In this document: positions 25,501 through 36,163 of the stretch, piece after piece
Numbering within the stretch: position 1 is the stretch's first letter
How the letters are laid out: each line of letters opens with the position of its first letter
From: Verticillium longisporum
Taxonomy: Eukaryota; Ascomycota; Sordariomycetes; Glomerellales; Plectosphaerellaceae
Direction of reading: 5' to 3'
Length of the DNA: 64,000 bases
Assembly (NCBI GenBank): GCA_019188255.1
Contig: JAETXT010000004.1
Coordinates: 3,720,001-3,784,000, forward strand
Position numbers and translations under genes: made by a program
The notes under the pieces: generated by a model
What the model was told of the DNA's origin: nothing
Database searches by the model: none
What the model saw: only the letters and a program-made list of their open reading frames with translations

Positions 25501-25885
25501 TCAGAAAGTATGCGAGAGAACCTCACGACTACCTCCCCCAAGGCCCCTGGTCAGTCATGCTACACTACTCCTTGTCATCACCACAGCACACGAAAGGCAC
25601 GTCACGGCAGAACGGAGGAGGCCCAGCCAACCAAGTCTATAATATCCGGAAGCGCACATGGGCATTCGCCATCCATCCGCACACGACGTGTGGGCAAGTC
25701 TAGAGCCAGAGAAAACTACAACAGAAAACGCAAATTACAGCAGGAGTTTTACGTCGCTAGGACAGCATCGCCGTCGACAGATGATGGTATGATTCGAGAA
25801 ATATGCGAGCCACCTCCCTCCAGATCAGCGTCTGGCTGCGGTCGGGTTCCCTCTCTCCATTTCCGCGACTGGAGAAACACGGCGC
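13554..25885. other. 12.3-kb region without a supported gene, upstream of PMA1
   Basis: The pyrimidine-rich 5' leader of PMA1 occupies about 13560-13960 (GGAAGG runs on the plus strand). Beyond it, many open frames of up to about 195 codons exist on both strands, but they are low-complexity, mutually overlapping and show no domain or signal I recognise. From 13.6 to about 22.9 kb the DNA is GC-rich with T- and C-runs (for example near 20233 and 20259). From about 22.9 to 25.8 kb it becomes clearly AT-richer with no long open frames. It may hold regulatory DNA, a long 5' UTR with introns, or non-coding RNA; sequence alone cannot decide. Confidence 0.5.
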
Positions 25886-26986
25886 TTAGTGCTTCGCAGT
25901 GACGGCGTCACTGGTGAGCTTCTCGACGTAGGTCTTGGCCCTATGTAGCGCGAATTATAATTAGTACATGTCATGTCACGAACACGGGAGCATTGCAAAA
26001 ACTCACATGTCACCCATGGCAACCATGCAGATGGTCTGCCAGATGCCGAGACCGATACGGGGCGCAACACCACGGTAGAGACCGCGGAGGCCGTTGGTGT
26101 CGTAGATGTAGCGGAAGGTGTTGCCGACGGTCATCTTCTTGGGCCGGTTGGGGTCCTCCTTCTTGCTCTGCATCTCGACGCGGATGACCTCGATGGGCTG
26201 GTTCCAGGCGCTGAGGCCACCACCGAAGGCACTGGCGAGGATCTTCTCCCAAGCGGCAAGCTTCTCACCGCCCTCCTTGCCGGTGGCGCGGCGGATGCCC
26301 TGCTCGGCGAGACGCGAGAGACCGAAACGGGAGCCCCAGTTGGTCATCTGGCGGATGGCGACAGCGTTGACACCCTTGTTGATGCCACGGACGCCCTCGC
26401 GGCGGTAAATGTCCATGAAGGTGGCAAAGGTACTCTGGGGCACGACGCCGGCGGCGGCCTGCTTGTGCTTGGTGATCTCGACCGTCTTCATGCAGGTGCA
26501 GAAGCCCATGGTGGCGTAGGCCTGAGCAACACCACCGACGACACCACCAGTGATACCGCCGGTGAACTCGGAGGCGCCAGCGGCGCGCGCGTAGTACTCG
26601 GCCTCGGAGGCGACGAAGAGCAGAACGGCACCCTTGGTGGAGGCTTCGATCCAGGCCCAGGGGATGAGGCCCTGGTAGACTGCGCAAGGGGTGGTCAGCA
26701 ATTGCATTGCGCGGCTCCCGATGCTTCACGAGCAATTCGGTAGGACAGAGAGAGACTCACAGCCGAGAACACCGCCACGAGACCAGATGCGGCCGAGCGA
26801 GGTCGTGAAGCCGTCGCCACGGTTGGCGGCCATGGTGGTCTTGACGACCTCGAGGGGCTGGCCAAGGGTGGTGACCTCAAACATGTTGAGACCGGCACCG
26901 AGGAGCAAGTTGGAGAACTTGACGGGCTTCTTCTCCAGCTTCGCGGGCTCCCCGATGGGGGCGGGAACGTGGGCGACGGCGACCAT
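25886..26986 (-). CDS. YHM2: Mitochondrial citrate/oxoglutarate carrier Yhm2
   Basis: Mitochondrial carrier family protein of the inner membrane. Yeast Yhm2 exchanges citrate for 2-oxoglutarate and was also described as an mtDNA-associated protein. Exons are 26986..26761, 26679..26007 and 25940..25886, giving 317 residues. Characteristic blocks: KFSNLLLGAGLNMFEVTTLGQPLEVVKTTMAANR at the start of repeat 1 (cited here as a region, about residues 20-53), FYQGLIPWAWIEASTKGAVL, YATMGFCTCMKTVEITKHK and the last repeat with GLRGLYRGVAPRIGLGIWQT. The last exon is only 55 nt (AKTYVEKLTSDAVTAKH). An upstream in-frame ATG at 27025 exists, but the start at 26986 gives the usual family N-terminus. The gene lies 1.6 kb downstream of citrate synthase on the same strand. 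Confidence 0.93.
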
Positions 26987-28609
26987 GGCTCTTGTTGGAA
27001 GGTGACGATAGGGGGCCCTGACCAAGGGGAGAGTGTGCTTCTTCGCGGAGTGTGGTGAAAACGGGGAGGGAGCGAGTAGTAGTTGAAGGAAAGGGAGGAC
27101 TCGGGTAACGTCCGGGGAGGGGACTGGAGAGTAGACTGGAAAGTGGAGCGGGATGCAACGAGCTGCGATGAACGTGAATGTGGAGGTGGGGAGGTTGGAT
27201 GACCAGGCCGAGGATGAAGACGATGCGAGATGGTGGTTTACCGCGCTCTGGATCAGGGAGGTGGGCAGGGACGTCCTCTAAGCACGTGGAAGCAGCTCGA
27301 TGCCACATCAGGCTGTGCTCTGCTTGCTGGCTTGCTCATCCTGCCTCGCCCGCCTTGCCTCGCCCAGCAGTTGGGCAGAGACAGTGAGCGACAGCGCCCG
27401 TTACAGCGCCTCAGCGTCTGCACGGCCTCGCTGGGGGCCCTCACCTCAGCCCCCCCAAGGTCTCAAAGCGAGGAAAGCAATGGTCGCCTCTCACTCGTCG
27501 GGATTTTCTGGCGCTAACCACTCCCCCAAAAAGCTCCCACCTTTGTGGGCTCAGACGGTACAAGCCGCCCCCGTATCGGCTATGCTTCTGCATGTCCCTC
27601 GGCCGTCTCCATTGATTCGGGACATCTTGTGCGACAACACGACAACGCGACAATCGGAGGCGGGCCTCAATGAGGGGTGTTCAGTGATTATCAGTCTTCA
27701 CGCGTCTTTTAATTCGTCTCGAAGCCGTGTGCCGCCATTAAGGTGACAGTAATGGAGCTTGCCCCCTCGGCGACGAGCTCGTAATCCGGTGCCTGGTACT
27801 CGGCGACCGGTACATGGCTCGCAGGTACCGGCTGGTTGCAGCTCGACTGTGGTTGGTCGATACTATGGCTTGCTCTAACAGGCTAGAGCTAGCCCGCTCC
27901 CAAAAGAGCTCGACAGCTCCCCAACCTTGTGCCGCTCGACTCTCAACAGCTGAGCTGCTTTTTTGCTGGCGGCCCCCCTTGGCGCGTGCGGGAGCTCAAC
28001 GCAAAATTCCGTGGGGAACTTCCGACGACCGGACCGCCATGCTGTGCAAGCAAGCCATGCACTGACACAACTGATGCATTGGACATTTCTTCTTGTTTCT
28101 CCTGTTCTTTCTATCATTGGCCAATTGTATGAGGCTCCAAGTCCGACCCACGGGATTCGCGTTGTTCGCACAGCCTTACAGTTCACGTTCACCACGCAAA
28201 TGGATCACTTGTCATCAGACGAAACGCGACACCAGAAGAAAAGAAACAAGAACCAAACGAGCCATATTCTGAGCCTAGGGTTATCTGAGAAAGCATACAC
28301 AACCTTCTCCGCTCGTCCCCTTTTCTCCCTCCACCCAAGCAGTAATAGTAAGAGTTGTATGTAGTATTGTACAAGCGCAAGTGGATTGGTATCGTTCCGA
28401 AGCTTCAGTTTCGTCGTCTTCTATCCACCCCGACTGAAGCAACACTTTTCTGGGTTGTTCGTGATGGCTTCCCGGTCCTGATCTCCTTCTATCGTGTCAT
28501 GTCGCTATTGGAAAACTGTACGACAGTTCACGTCGTCTGGCGCGCGCCTTCGCCCGCGCCCTCACCGGCCCCCCCAATTCTCTCTCTCTCTGCATTGCTC
28601 GCTGCCCAT
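26987..28609. other. Intergenic between YHM2 and citrate synthase
   Basis: About 1.6 kb: YHM2 promoter (C/T-rich on the minus strand at 27040-27180) and the 3' region of citrate synthase. Small open frames show no recognisable content. Confidence 0.55.
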
Positions 28610-30146
28610 TTACAGCTTCTTGCAAATCTCGATCCACTTCTCGGTGGAGAAGGACTTGGGGCGCTCAATGGGGGCACCGACGGCGCGGTCAATGATGAGC
28701 TGGGGAAGCACACCAATGGCGCGGGACACACCGAAGAGAACGGTGTAGAAGTTGGCCTCGGTCAGACCGTAGTGCTGGAGGAGCACGCCAGAGTGGGCGT
28801 CGACGTTGGGGTAGGGGTTCTTGGTCTTGCCGTGCTCGGTCAGGACGCCGGGGGCAATCTTGTAGACCTGGCTGACGAGCTTGAACATGGGGTCGTCGGG
28901 CATGTGGGCCTGGGCGAAGGTGCGCTGGGCGCTGTAGCGGGGATCCGTCTTGCGGAGGACGGCGTGGCCGTAGCCGGGCACGACACGGCCGGCGTTGAGG
29001 GTCGACCAGAGGTAGTCGGTGATGGACTTGTCCGAGAGGTCGTCACCAACCGACTTCTTCATGTCGGTGAGCCAGTTGAGGACCTCCTGGTTGGCGAGGC
29101 CGTGCAGGGGACCGGCGAGACCGTTGAGGCCGGCGGCCACGGAGAGGTAGGGGAGCTGAGAGCGCTGCCGACGAGGTGGGTCGTGTGGGCGCTGACGTTG
29201 CCACCCTCGTGGTCGGTGTGGATGGTCAGGTAGAGACGCAGCAGCTCAATGAAGCCTTCGTTGCTGCCGAAGCCAAGCTGGTTGGCAAAGTTGAAGGAGT
29301 AATCCTTGTCCTTCTGGACCTCGGCGACCTTGCCGCCCTTGAAGACGTTCTGGTAGATGCGAGCGGCAATGGTGGGCAGCTTGGCAATGAGGTCCATCGA
29401 GTCCTCAAAGGTGTAGCCCCAGTACTCCTTCTTGTTGACGCCCTTGGCGTAAGCCTTGGCGAAGGAGGAGGAGTGCTCAAGAGCAGTGACGGCGAGGGAG
29501 AACTGCGCCATGGGGTGCAGGTCGGTAGGGCAGTGGTCGATGAGCTCCTCGACGAACTTGGGGAGGTCGGCACGGGCGGCCCACTCGGCGGACAGGTCGC
29601 GGACCTGCTGCTCGGTAGGGACCTCGCCGGTCAGGAGAAGCCAGAAGAGACCCTCGGGGAGGGGCTCCTTGCCGCCAGGGGCCTTGGGGAGAAGCTCCTG
29701 GCACTCGGGGATGGTCTTGCCGCGGAAGCGGATACCCTCCTCGGAGTCGAGGACGGAACCCTCCCAGACAAGACACTTGACGCTGCGGGCACCGCCGTAG
29801 ACCTGGTCAAGGGTGACCTTGTCGACGACCTTGGAGCCATGCTCCTTGCGCAGGGCCTTGATCTCCTCGATCTTCTCGGGAAGAAGCTCAGCGAAGCGCT
29901 CCTTCAGGGTCTAGGGAGGAAGAGACGGGTTAGTTCAAACGTCGCCAATGGAGGATTGCACCGAATGGCCGCAGCATTGAGGGCGTAGATGCGAAGCATC
30001 GTGGGCCTCTCAGCCGCGAAGGGGGACCGTCGTACCTGGGACTTGGCCGAGTAGCAGCGAGCGGCCTGGAAAGCCGAAAGCCTGGTGTTGTTGGCCCGGA
30101 GCGAAGCTCGCAGGGCAGAGGAGCCGATGCGCGACACGGAGGCCAT
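28610..30146 (-). CDS. CIT1: Mitochondrial citrate synthase (frameshift at G/C run)
   Basis: Condenses acetyl-CoA with oxaloacetate in the TCA cycle. Exons are 30146..30036 and 29910..28610. Residues 1-37 are a mitochondrial presequence (Arg/Ser/Ala-rich, ending ARCYSAKSQ). Catalytic blocks are all present: [13 protein letters not shown] (first His), [13 protein letters not shown] (second His) and [14 protein letters not shown] (Asp). Ends EICKKL. Anomaly: the frame shifts at 29150-29153 between HLVGSALSS and [16 protein letters not shown], about residue 290. One extra C in the coding-strand run of four C restores a 470-residue enzyme of normal length. As the downstream catalytic blocks remain intact in the other frame, a consensus deletion is more likely than a dead gene. 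Confidence 0.95.
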
Positions 30147-31563
30147 TGTGAAAGAAGATATTCAGGAGTATGAGAAACTGCTGAGATGGATGGTCGGGAG
30201 GGGGATGGAGAAGGAGTGGAAGTGAAAGGAGAACAGGTTGGCAGAAAAATGCGCATTCGGGGAAAAATACGGCGGAGCCAAGGTCGGCGTCCGGGTGCTG
30301 GCGCTGGCGCTTGCGCACCTTCCCCCCCTTCAGAAGACCACAGCCAGCCACCCAAACCAAGGGGGGCCCCCCCCCCCCAGCCCCCAAGCCTCCCCCCCCT
30401 AGTGCTTGGGTAGGACACACAGGGCCTAGCACGGCCGTTCCGGGAGTCGCAGGGGGCGGCCTGAGTTACATCACAGTGCCGCCGCCGACATCTGCCCTGT
30501 GGCAATCCACTCTCTCAACCAGCCTTTCCCCCAATGGACGCTCCAGCTCAATGGACGTCATCTCATCGCCTGCAGCCTACCTACCTCTAGGCAGGTAGGT
30601 ACCATGTAGTCCAGACGACCCAGCTGCAGCGCATGGGAGCTTCGGGGCCGGCAAAGGACCCATTGACCGTTGAGCGCCTTTTCCGGTCCCATTGGACCGA
30701 GCCAGGATTCTGCCATTGAGGTTGGGACCGAGGATAACAAGCAAGCGAGGTCGTCAATAAATTGTTGGCACCTCGTGCCTGTCCATGTTTCTTTTCAAGA
30801 CCTTGTACTGTCCTGAAGTACCGGGCGATGGAAGATTTGCTTGAAGGAAGTGACAGCCAATGCGCCACATCTTTCAGACAAACTGCAGAAGAGAGACTAG
30901 CTCTTGCGATCGGTGCTGGACCCTGGCGAGATATTTGGACGAGCGCGGTAGCGACGTGAGGACTGACCACCCGACGAGGCCTGCGCGCGATCTGATGCCG
31001 ACACTGTGTATCGCTAATAACCGGCACGATTCGGAGTAATTAGCACGATCCTGACTCCAATCCGGACATGCTCAAAACCTCATATCTTCATTCAGATCAC
31101 ATGCAGGAAGACGATGACCAATGTTCCGAGATTTCCGCTGACTTTTTGAGAGGCTTCCGTTCATCCATGATGCAACGGTACCTCTCCAAGACCTCGGGCG
31201 TGAGGATGAAGAGCCCAGTATGTGCTGTCACGAATGCTTGGCAGCGGGTACAACTTCGGGAATGAGGTGTTTCGACCTTGCTCCGTCTGACCTGCCGAGC
31301 CTGGGCATGGCCTGCATCCAATGCATCTCTTACACATCAGAAAGAAACACAGCCTGGCTTGCGAGCATGTGGGTGGCCAAAAGTAATTCGGGCGGCCCGA
31401 AGATCTGCCTCAACTAGCTTGCTTCTCTGATGGTCTAAATTTCGCAACAAGCGTGAAGCGCACGGTGGAGAGATCTTAGATCCGCATCTTTCCGATGACA
31501 CAAGAAAGAGCTTGACATAAGCTACTCCCATTGCCTATCTCGATAACAACAAGCAACCTGCCT
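30147..31563. other. Intergenic upstream of citrate synthase
   Basis: About 1.4 kb of promoter and spacer with a C12 run at 30367-30378 and other C-runs to about 30400. No gene is seen; a roughly 145-codon open frame on the minus strand at 30587-31027 has no recognisable motif. Confidence 0.5.
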
Positions 31564-31636
31564 GCCCGGCTAGCTCAATCGGTAGAGCGTGAGACTCTTA
31601 ATCTCAAGGTTGGGGGTTCGAGCCCCCCGTTGGGCT
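31564..31636 (+). tRNA. tRNA-Lys (anticodon CUU), intronless
   Basis: Full cloverleaf by eye: acceptor stem GCCCGGC/GTTGGGC, D stem GCTC/GAGC, anticodon stem TGAGA/TCTCA with loop CTCTTAA (anticodon CTT), and T stem GGGGG/CCCCC around TTCGAGC. 73 nt including the discriminator T. A T5 Pol III terminator follows at 31668-31672. Confidence 0.96.
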
Positions 31637-32811
31637 CAATTCCTGACGCGTCTCGTATGAGGCTTCATTTTTATGCATTCTTTTTGCTACCACAAGCCTT
31701 GAAGTAGAGTGTGCCACCCAATGTACTAAGCAAGTAACACTTTGACGAGCTATTTTATATGGCCTGGCATTGATACTTGGGCTGTCTGATTCCATGTTAC
31801 GCCGTTGTCGAGGGTTCTCTCTCAGCACTCGAGGTAGCTCCTTGGAATGATTTTGCAAGACCACGTGATCACATGTATCTGCTAACCGCACTAGCCCGAC
31901 CGGATCCTAGCGCATGGACCACTCACTCGCTGATGAATGGAAAAAGCCGACACTGCAAATTTAACGCGATCAGCCACCTCTGTCCCGCCCCCAGGATTTA
32001 AACTCCAAACGCTGTCACCTGGCTGACTTGCTCCGTCTCATCCATCTTCTACCTTCATCGACAGATCCATCACGCCCGACCATCGCTTCATCGTGCAGTC
32101 CGACCAGCGCGCCTGATAAACCCTTTCGCATCGACCATGCAGATCTACGCCATCTGCTGATCGTTATCATTCACACATTGTATTCAATTCGTCGTGACAC
32201 GACCAACTGGTGGTTCTCGCGCTTGGTGTGCAGTAGAGGGTCGCGAGTTGCAGGCTGCCCGACTTGCCGCACACACTCCTAGGCTTCGTCTGACGATTAG
32301 CTTGCATCTTGAACCTCTGAATCTTCGTCATCATTGCAATCGTCTGGTCCGACTACTAGTAAAGGCTGGACATTCTACTCTTCAGAGGGTACGTGATTGA
32401 TAGCGAGCTGGTGAAGCGAAGCAGCGCGACAGCACGTGAGGAAAGAGCGTCCTAGCAGAGAGTACCTTCCAAGATTTCCTCGTAACTGCCTTCTTATACG
32501 GCAACTGCACCCTCTTGTCAGGCCCCGCTCCCAACCTGACCTTCCACTGCCTGCAGCGGGCTATCGCTCCCTTTTACCAAAGCACAAGATTTATCTACTC
32601 TTCGACAACACCATCTCCCTCCAGGACTTATTAGGATTGTGGCCTCCGCGAAACCTCGAAACACTGCTACCTAGCTACCAAATCCACGTCTCGTGCGAAA
32701 CAGTAGCGTACGTACCACGTCGCCGTAGCCGCGAGCGCTCTCGTTCGTGCCGGAGTCTCCTCTACACTTTCGTATATCGTAACGAACAACCGTCGCGAAT
32801 AAGGATCCATC
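31637..32811. other. Intergenic upstream of the Nrd1-like gene
   Basis: About 1.2 kb. The last 600 bp are pyrimidine-rich and resemble a 5' leader, possibly with an intron. No coding gene is seen. Confidence 0.5.
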
Positions 32812-35436
32812 ATGGCATCTCCTGTTGCTGAGCTCGAGGCTGGCCTGCAGGCCATGTCTCACCTTAAGCCTCCTGGTGTATCTGGGTCTCGCATTTCCTC
32901 CATAACAGCGCTCTGCGTTGGCAGCGTTCAGGTACGGATTTTATGATAACCACGCTCATGTGTAAACCACTTCTACCCGGGTTGTTGCTGACTTCATCTC
33001 TCCCAGTCCGAATCTGTCTTGATCCAAAAGATTTACACACACTTCAAGAAGACAGCAGGCGACCACAAACTTGGAGTGCTATACGTTGTAGACTCGGTAA
33101 CGCGCAAGTGGTTGGAACGAGCGAAATCCTCCGGCCAGGACGTAGATGGCTCCGCTACTGACGGAACCTTTGCTGCTGGCGTTCACCGCGTGACGGAGCT
33201 GATGCCCGTATTGATGAATGATATTGTCCAGTCTGCACCAGAAAACCACAAGGTAAGCTGCTCCAGTGTATTCGGCGGGCCAGAGGCCTATCAGCAGATC
33301 GTAAGGCGTATTGCCAGCTTGACAGTCGGAGACTGGTTCATTCAGAGATCTCTACCATTGAACGACGCGGAAACAGCAGCTGCTGCTTTCCCTAAGATCT
33401 GCCATGAACCTGTCTCTTGCCGTTTCGGCCTCGCGTCTTGGTGATGAAACACACGGCTTCGCTACTTGTTAGACCATCCACTTACGTCTTGTATCACATT
33501 GTAGGAGAAGATCTCGAAGCTGCTGGATATCTGGGAAAAGGGCCAGACCTTTCCCCAGTCCATGATTGACTCGTTCAGAACCAAGCTGGCCACTCCACCC
33601 GTCGCTGCGTTTGGTACGTAGAATTCATGCCCGATGCCACGGCTGTCGCAGCCCTTTGGACATTAAGCTGACCACCACACAGTCAAGTCCACGACCCCCG
33701 AGGGAAGTCCCCCTGGTCTTCTTGCATTCCTTGGCCTGGCTCCTAGTACCAACGTCGCCAAACCTCCTGCCGCCCCTCAGAGCAGCAATGCCATCATGGA
33801 GGCCCTAGCGAATATTGCACGAACAAACGGTCCTGCTACACAACAGCATATTCCTACGCCAGCTCATGCACCTCCGGCTGCAGCCCCGCCCGCGCTGAAC
33901 GGCCTGGCAGGACTTCTGAACACCATCAGCCAACGACAGCCAGCTCCTCATGCGACAAATGCCCTCCCGCCGTCCTACTCCGTGCCGCCGCCACCACCAG
34001 CCGCGGCTTCGGGTCCTGCTCCTCCCATGCCTTATGCTTATCCGCCCCAACCAGCCTACCCGCCGGCACACAACCAGCAGGCCCCTACGCCTCCGTTCTC
34101 TGGTCTCATGGGGACCGGTTATCCAGGCGTGCCCCCTCCTCCGGCAGCGCCACAGGCGCTTACCCCTGATGTGCAGCAGCAGGTCATGCTAATCAAAGCT
34201 CTCGCCGAGCAAGGTGTGCCGTTTGACCAGATTCCGGCCCTTATCAAGACGATGCAGCAAGCCGGCGTGATGCCGCATCTAGGGGGGCCGGCCGCACCCG
34301 CAGCCCAGCCTCCCTATCCTGCAGCCTCGGCCCCGACGTGGGGCGCTGCGGCTCCTGCCACTAGCAATGGCCATGCCGATTCACGTGACCGCTACGGGTA
34401 TAATGATGGCCAAAGATCCCCAGACCGGTATCCAAACCGCTCTCGATCCCGCTCGCCAGGTCGCCGATGGGAATCTCGTGACAAGGCTCGCAACGGACGC
34501 GACGACTTTGGGCTCCGCCAAGATGACGCAGGTCGCAGCTCCGAGTACCGCCAACGAAGCCCAGCTGGTCGCCGCGCCAGCCCTTCGGGACCGCCTCAGC
34601 ACAGTCAGTACGAAAAATGGGTAGACTACGACCGGACTCTTCCTGAGGGCAAGATTCGCGTCTACAGCCGAACATTGTTTGTTGGAGGTGTCACGTAAGC
34701 CCAACACCACGCAGTGCAGAACCTAGCTCATCCATTTCAACGCTAACACCAACCCTTCATTAGATGCTCTGAGCCAGAGTTGCGCAATATCTTCACCCAG
34801 TATGGTCAGGTCCAGACCTGCATTGTCAACAAGGATAAAAGACACGCCTTTGTTAAAATGTTGACTCGGAAGGATGCCGAAGCTGCCAAAGAGGCGCTCG
34901 AATTTCCGCAAGGGCCCGAGGGCTTGCAATTAAGGGTACGTCTATGTCTGGCCTCGACTGTCTTCCCGCGCTAACCATCATGGCAGACTCGTTGGGGTGT
35001 TGGATTCGGTCCTCGGCAATGCAGTGATTATTCTACAGGCATCAGCATCATCCCCGTCAGCGAGCTTACGGAAGCGGATCGCAAGTGGATGCTGACAGCT
35101 GAATACGGCGGCAGCGGTGGAAAACCCATCGAGACTGGTCTTGTGGTCGAAGAACCCGATATCGAGATTGGTGCTGGCGTGTCGTCCAAGGCTATCAGTC
35201 GCCGCATGCAGACCGACAAGGGTGGAAGCCACGGACCCAAGTCGTCTCACGTTGATGATCGATGGCGGCGGAAGAACGGCGGTGGTCAAGGCGGGCGAGA
35301 TCGTCGTGATGATATGAAACTCTCCGGCGCCAACTCACAGCCCGTTGCGAACAACCAGTTCGTGCAGGGCACCGGCTTCAACGGTATGCCGACTGCGCCC
35401 TCGAACTACGGCGGATGGCAGCAGAACAGCCAGTAG
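32812..35436 (+). CDS. NRD1: Nrd1/Seb1-type RNA-binding protein (CID + RRM)
   Basis: Binds the RNA polymerase II C-terminal domain and nascent RNA in transcription termination and 3' processing (Nrd1 in budding yeast, Seb1 in fission yeast). Six exons: 32812..32931, 33007..33252, 33505..33613, 33683..34694, 34764..34935, 34987..35436, for 702 residues. The CID spans about residues 1-160 (SVLIQKIYTHFKKTAGDHKLGVLYVVDSV, then KISKLLDIWEKGQTFPQSMIDSFR). A Pro/Ala/Gln-rich middle and an RS-rich stretch (SRSRSPGRRWESRD) follow. The RRM (RTLFVGGVT, LRNIFTQYGQVQTCIVNKDKRHAFVKM) is followed by RTRWGVGFGPRQC, which extends the RNA-binding fold. Intron 2 is 252 nt against 50-75 nt for the others. The symbol is by family resemblance. 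Confidence 0.9.
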
Positions 35437-36163
35437 CCTATCATTGCAAAGTGAATGTTGAAGGGTGCAGGACGACTATAATCGCTTCCACTACAGCACG
35501 CAGCATGGGGGGAAGGCACGGCGTTCAATGGGGGAGGCTCGGCTTGAATTTCTAATTATGATACCACCGGAACGGTCGAGAGGAAGCCACTCGCATAGCA
35601 CGTAGGTTTGAGGCAGGGGTCTCAAGGCCGAAGAATCAGAGCTATGAGAATGTGTAGGCAGGATACTGAATATGGTTGGAGCGGGCAACCCAGTCCAGTC
35701 GAAGTCAAGACGTGGAAGCCTGTGTATTTTGTGTAAGTGACTGGTGTACTCTGGCTTTCTTGAGGGCAATTTAGGTCGCGGGCTCGAATTATTGCTCTCG
35801 TAGGCAATACTGCGACAAACTTTGCTTAAATGCCTGCCTTGACCTCTTCTCCTGCAGGCGTGAAAAGGCCTATATACTTAGCTAGAAGGAGCAAACAGAG
35901 CTTGACATACAGTCAGCGCCACTACAGTTCCTTTATAGTATGAAGTTAGTATCAGGAATGTGAAAATGGGTATCTGGATTTATAGCAAACGCCGTATAGC
36001 CTGATAAACGTAATGCAAAGAACCTATAGCCTCATCCCCTGAGACCCTATCACAGCCCGAGCCATCCAGCTCCATGTAGACGAATAAACTTCGAAATCAA
36101 ATGATACACCATTCAGGAATCTTGCCCCCCGCCGCCTCCCCCCGCTTCCGGGTCAGGCGGGGT
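35437..36163. other. Convergent 3' intergenic region
   Basis: 727 bp between the Nrd1-like gene and the large WD40 gene, AT-richer than its neighbours, consistent with two 3' UTRs. No gene is seen. Confidence 0.55.

Noticed and set aside
25973..26743. 256-codon plus-strand open frame
   Set aside because: Antisense to YHM2 exon 2; composition is that of a shadow frame.
28355..29988. Long plus-strand open frames over citrate synthase
   Set aside because: Antisense shadows of a recognised conserved gene with no motif of their own.
31604..31891. 95-codon minus-strand frame
   Set aside because: Overlaps the tRNA-Lys gene and has no recognisable content.
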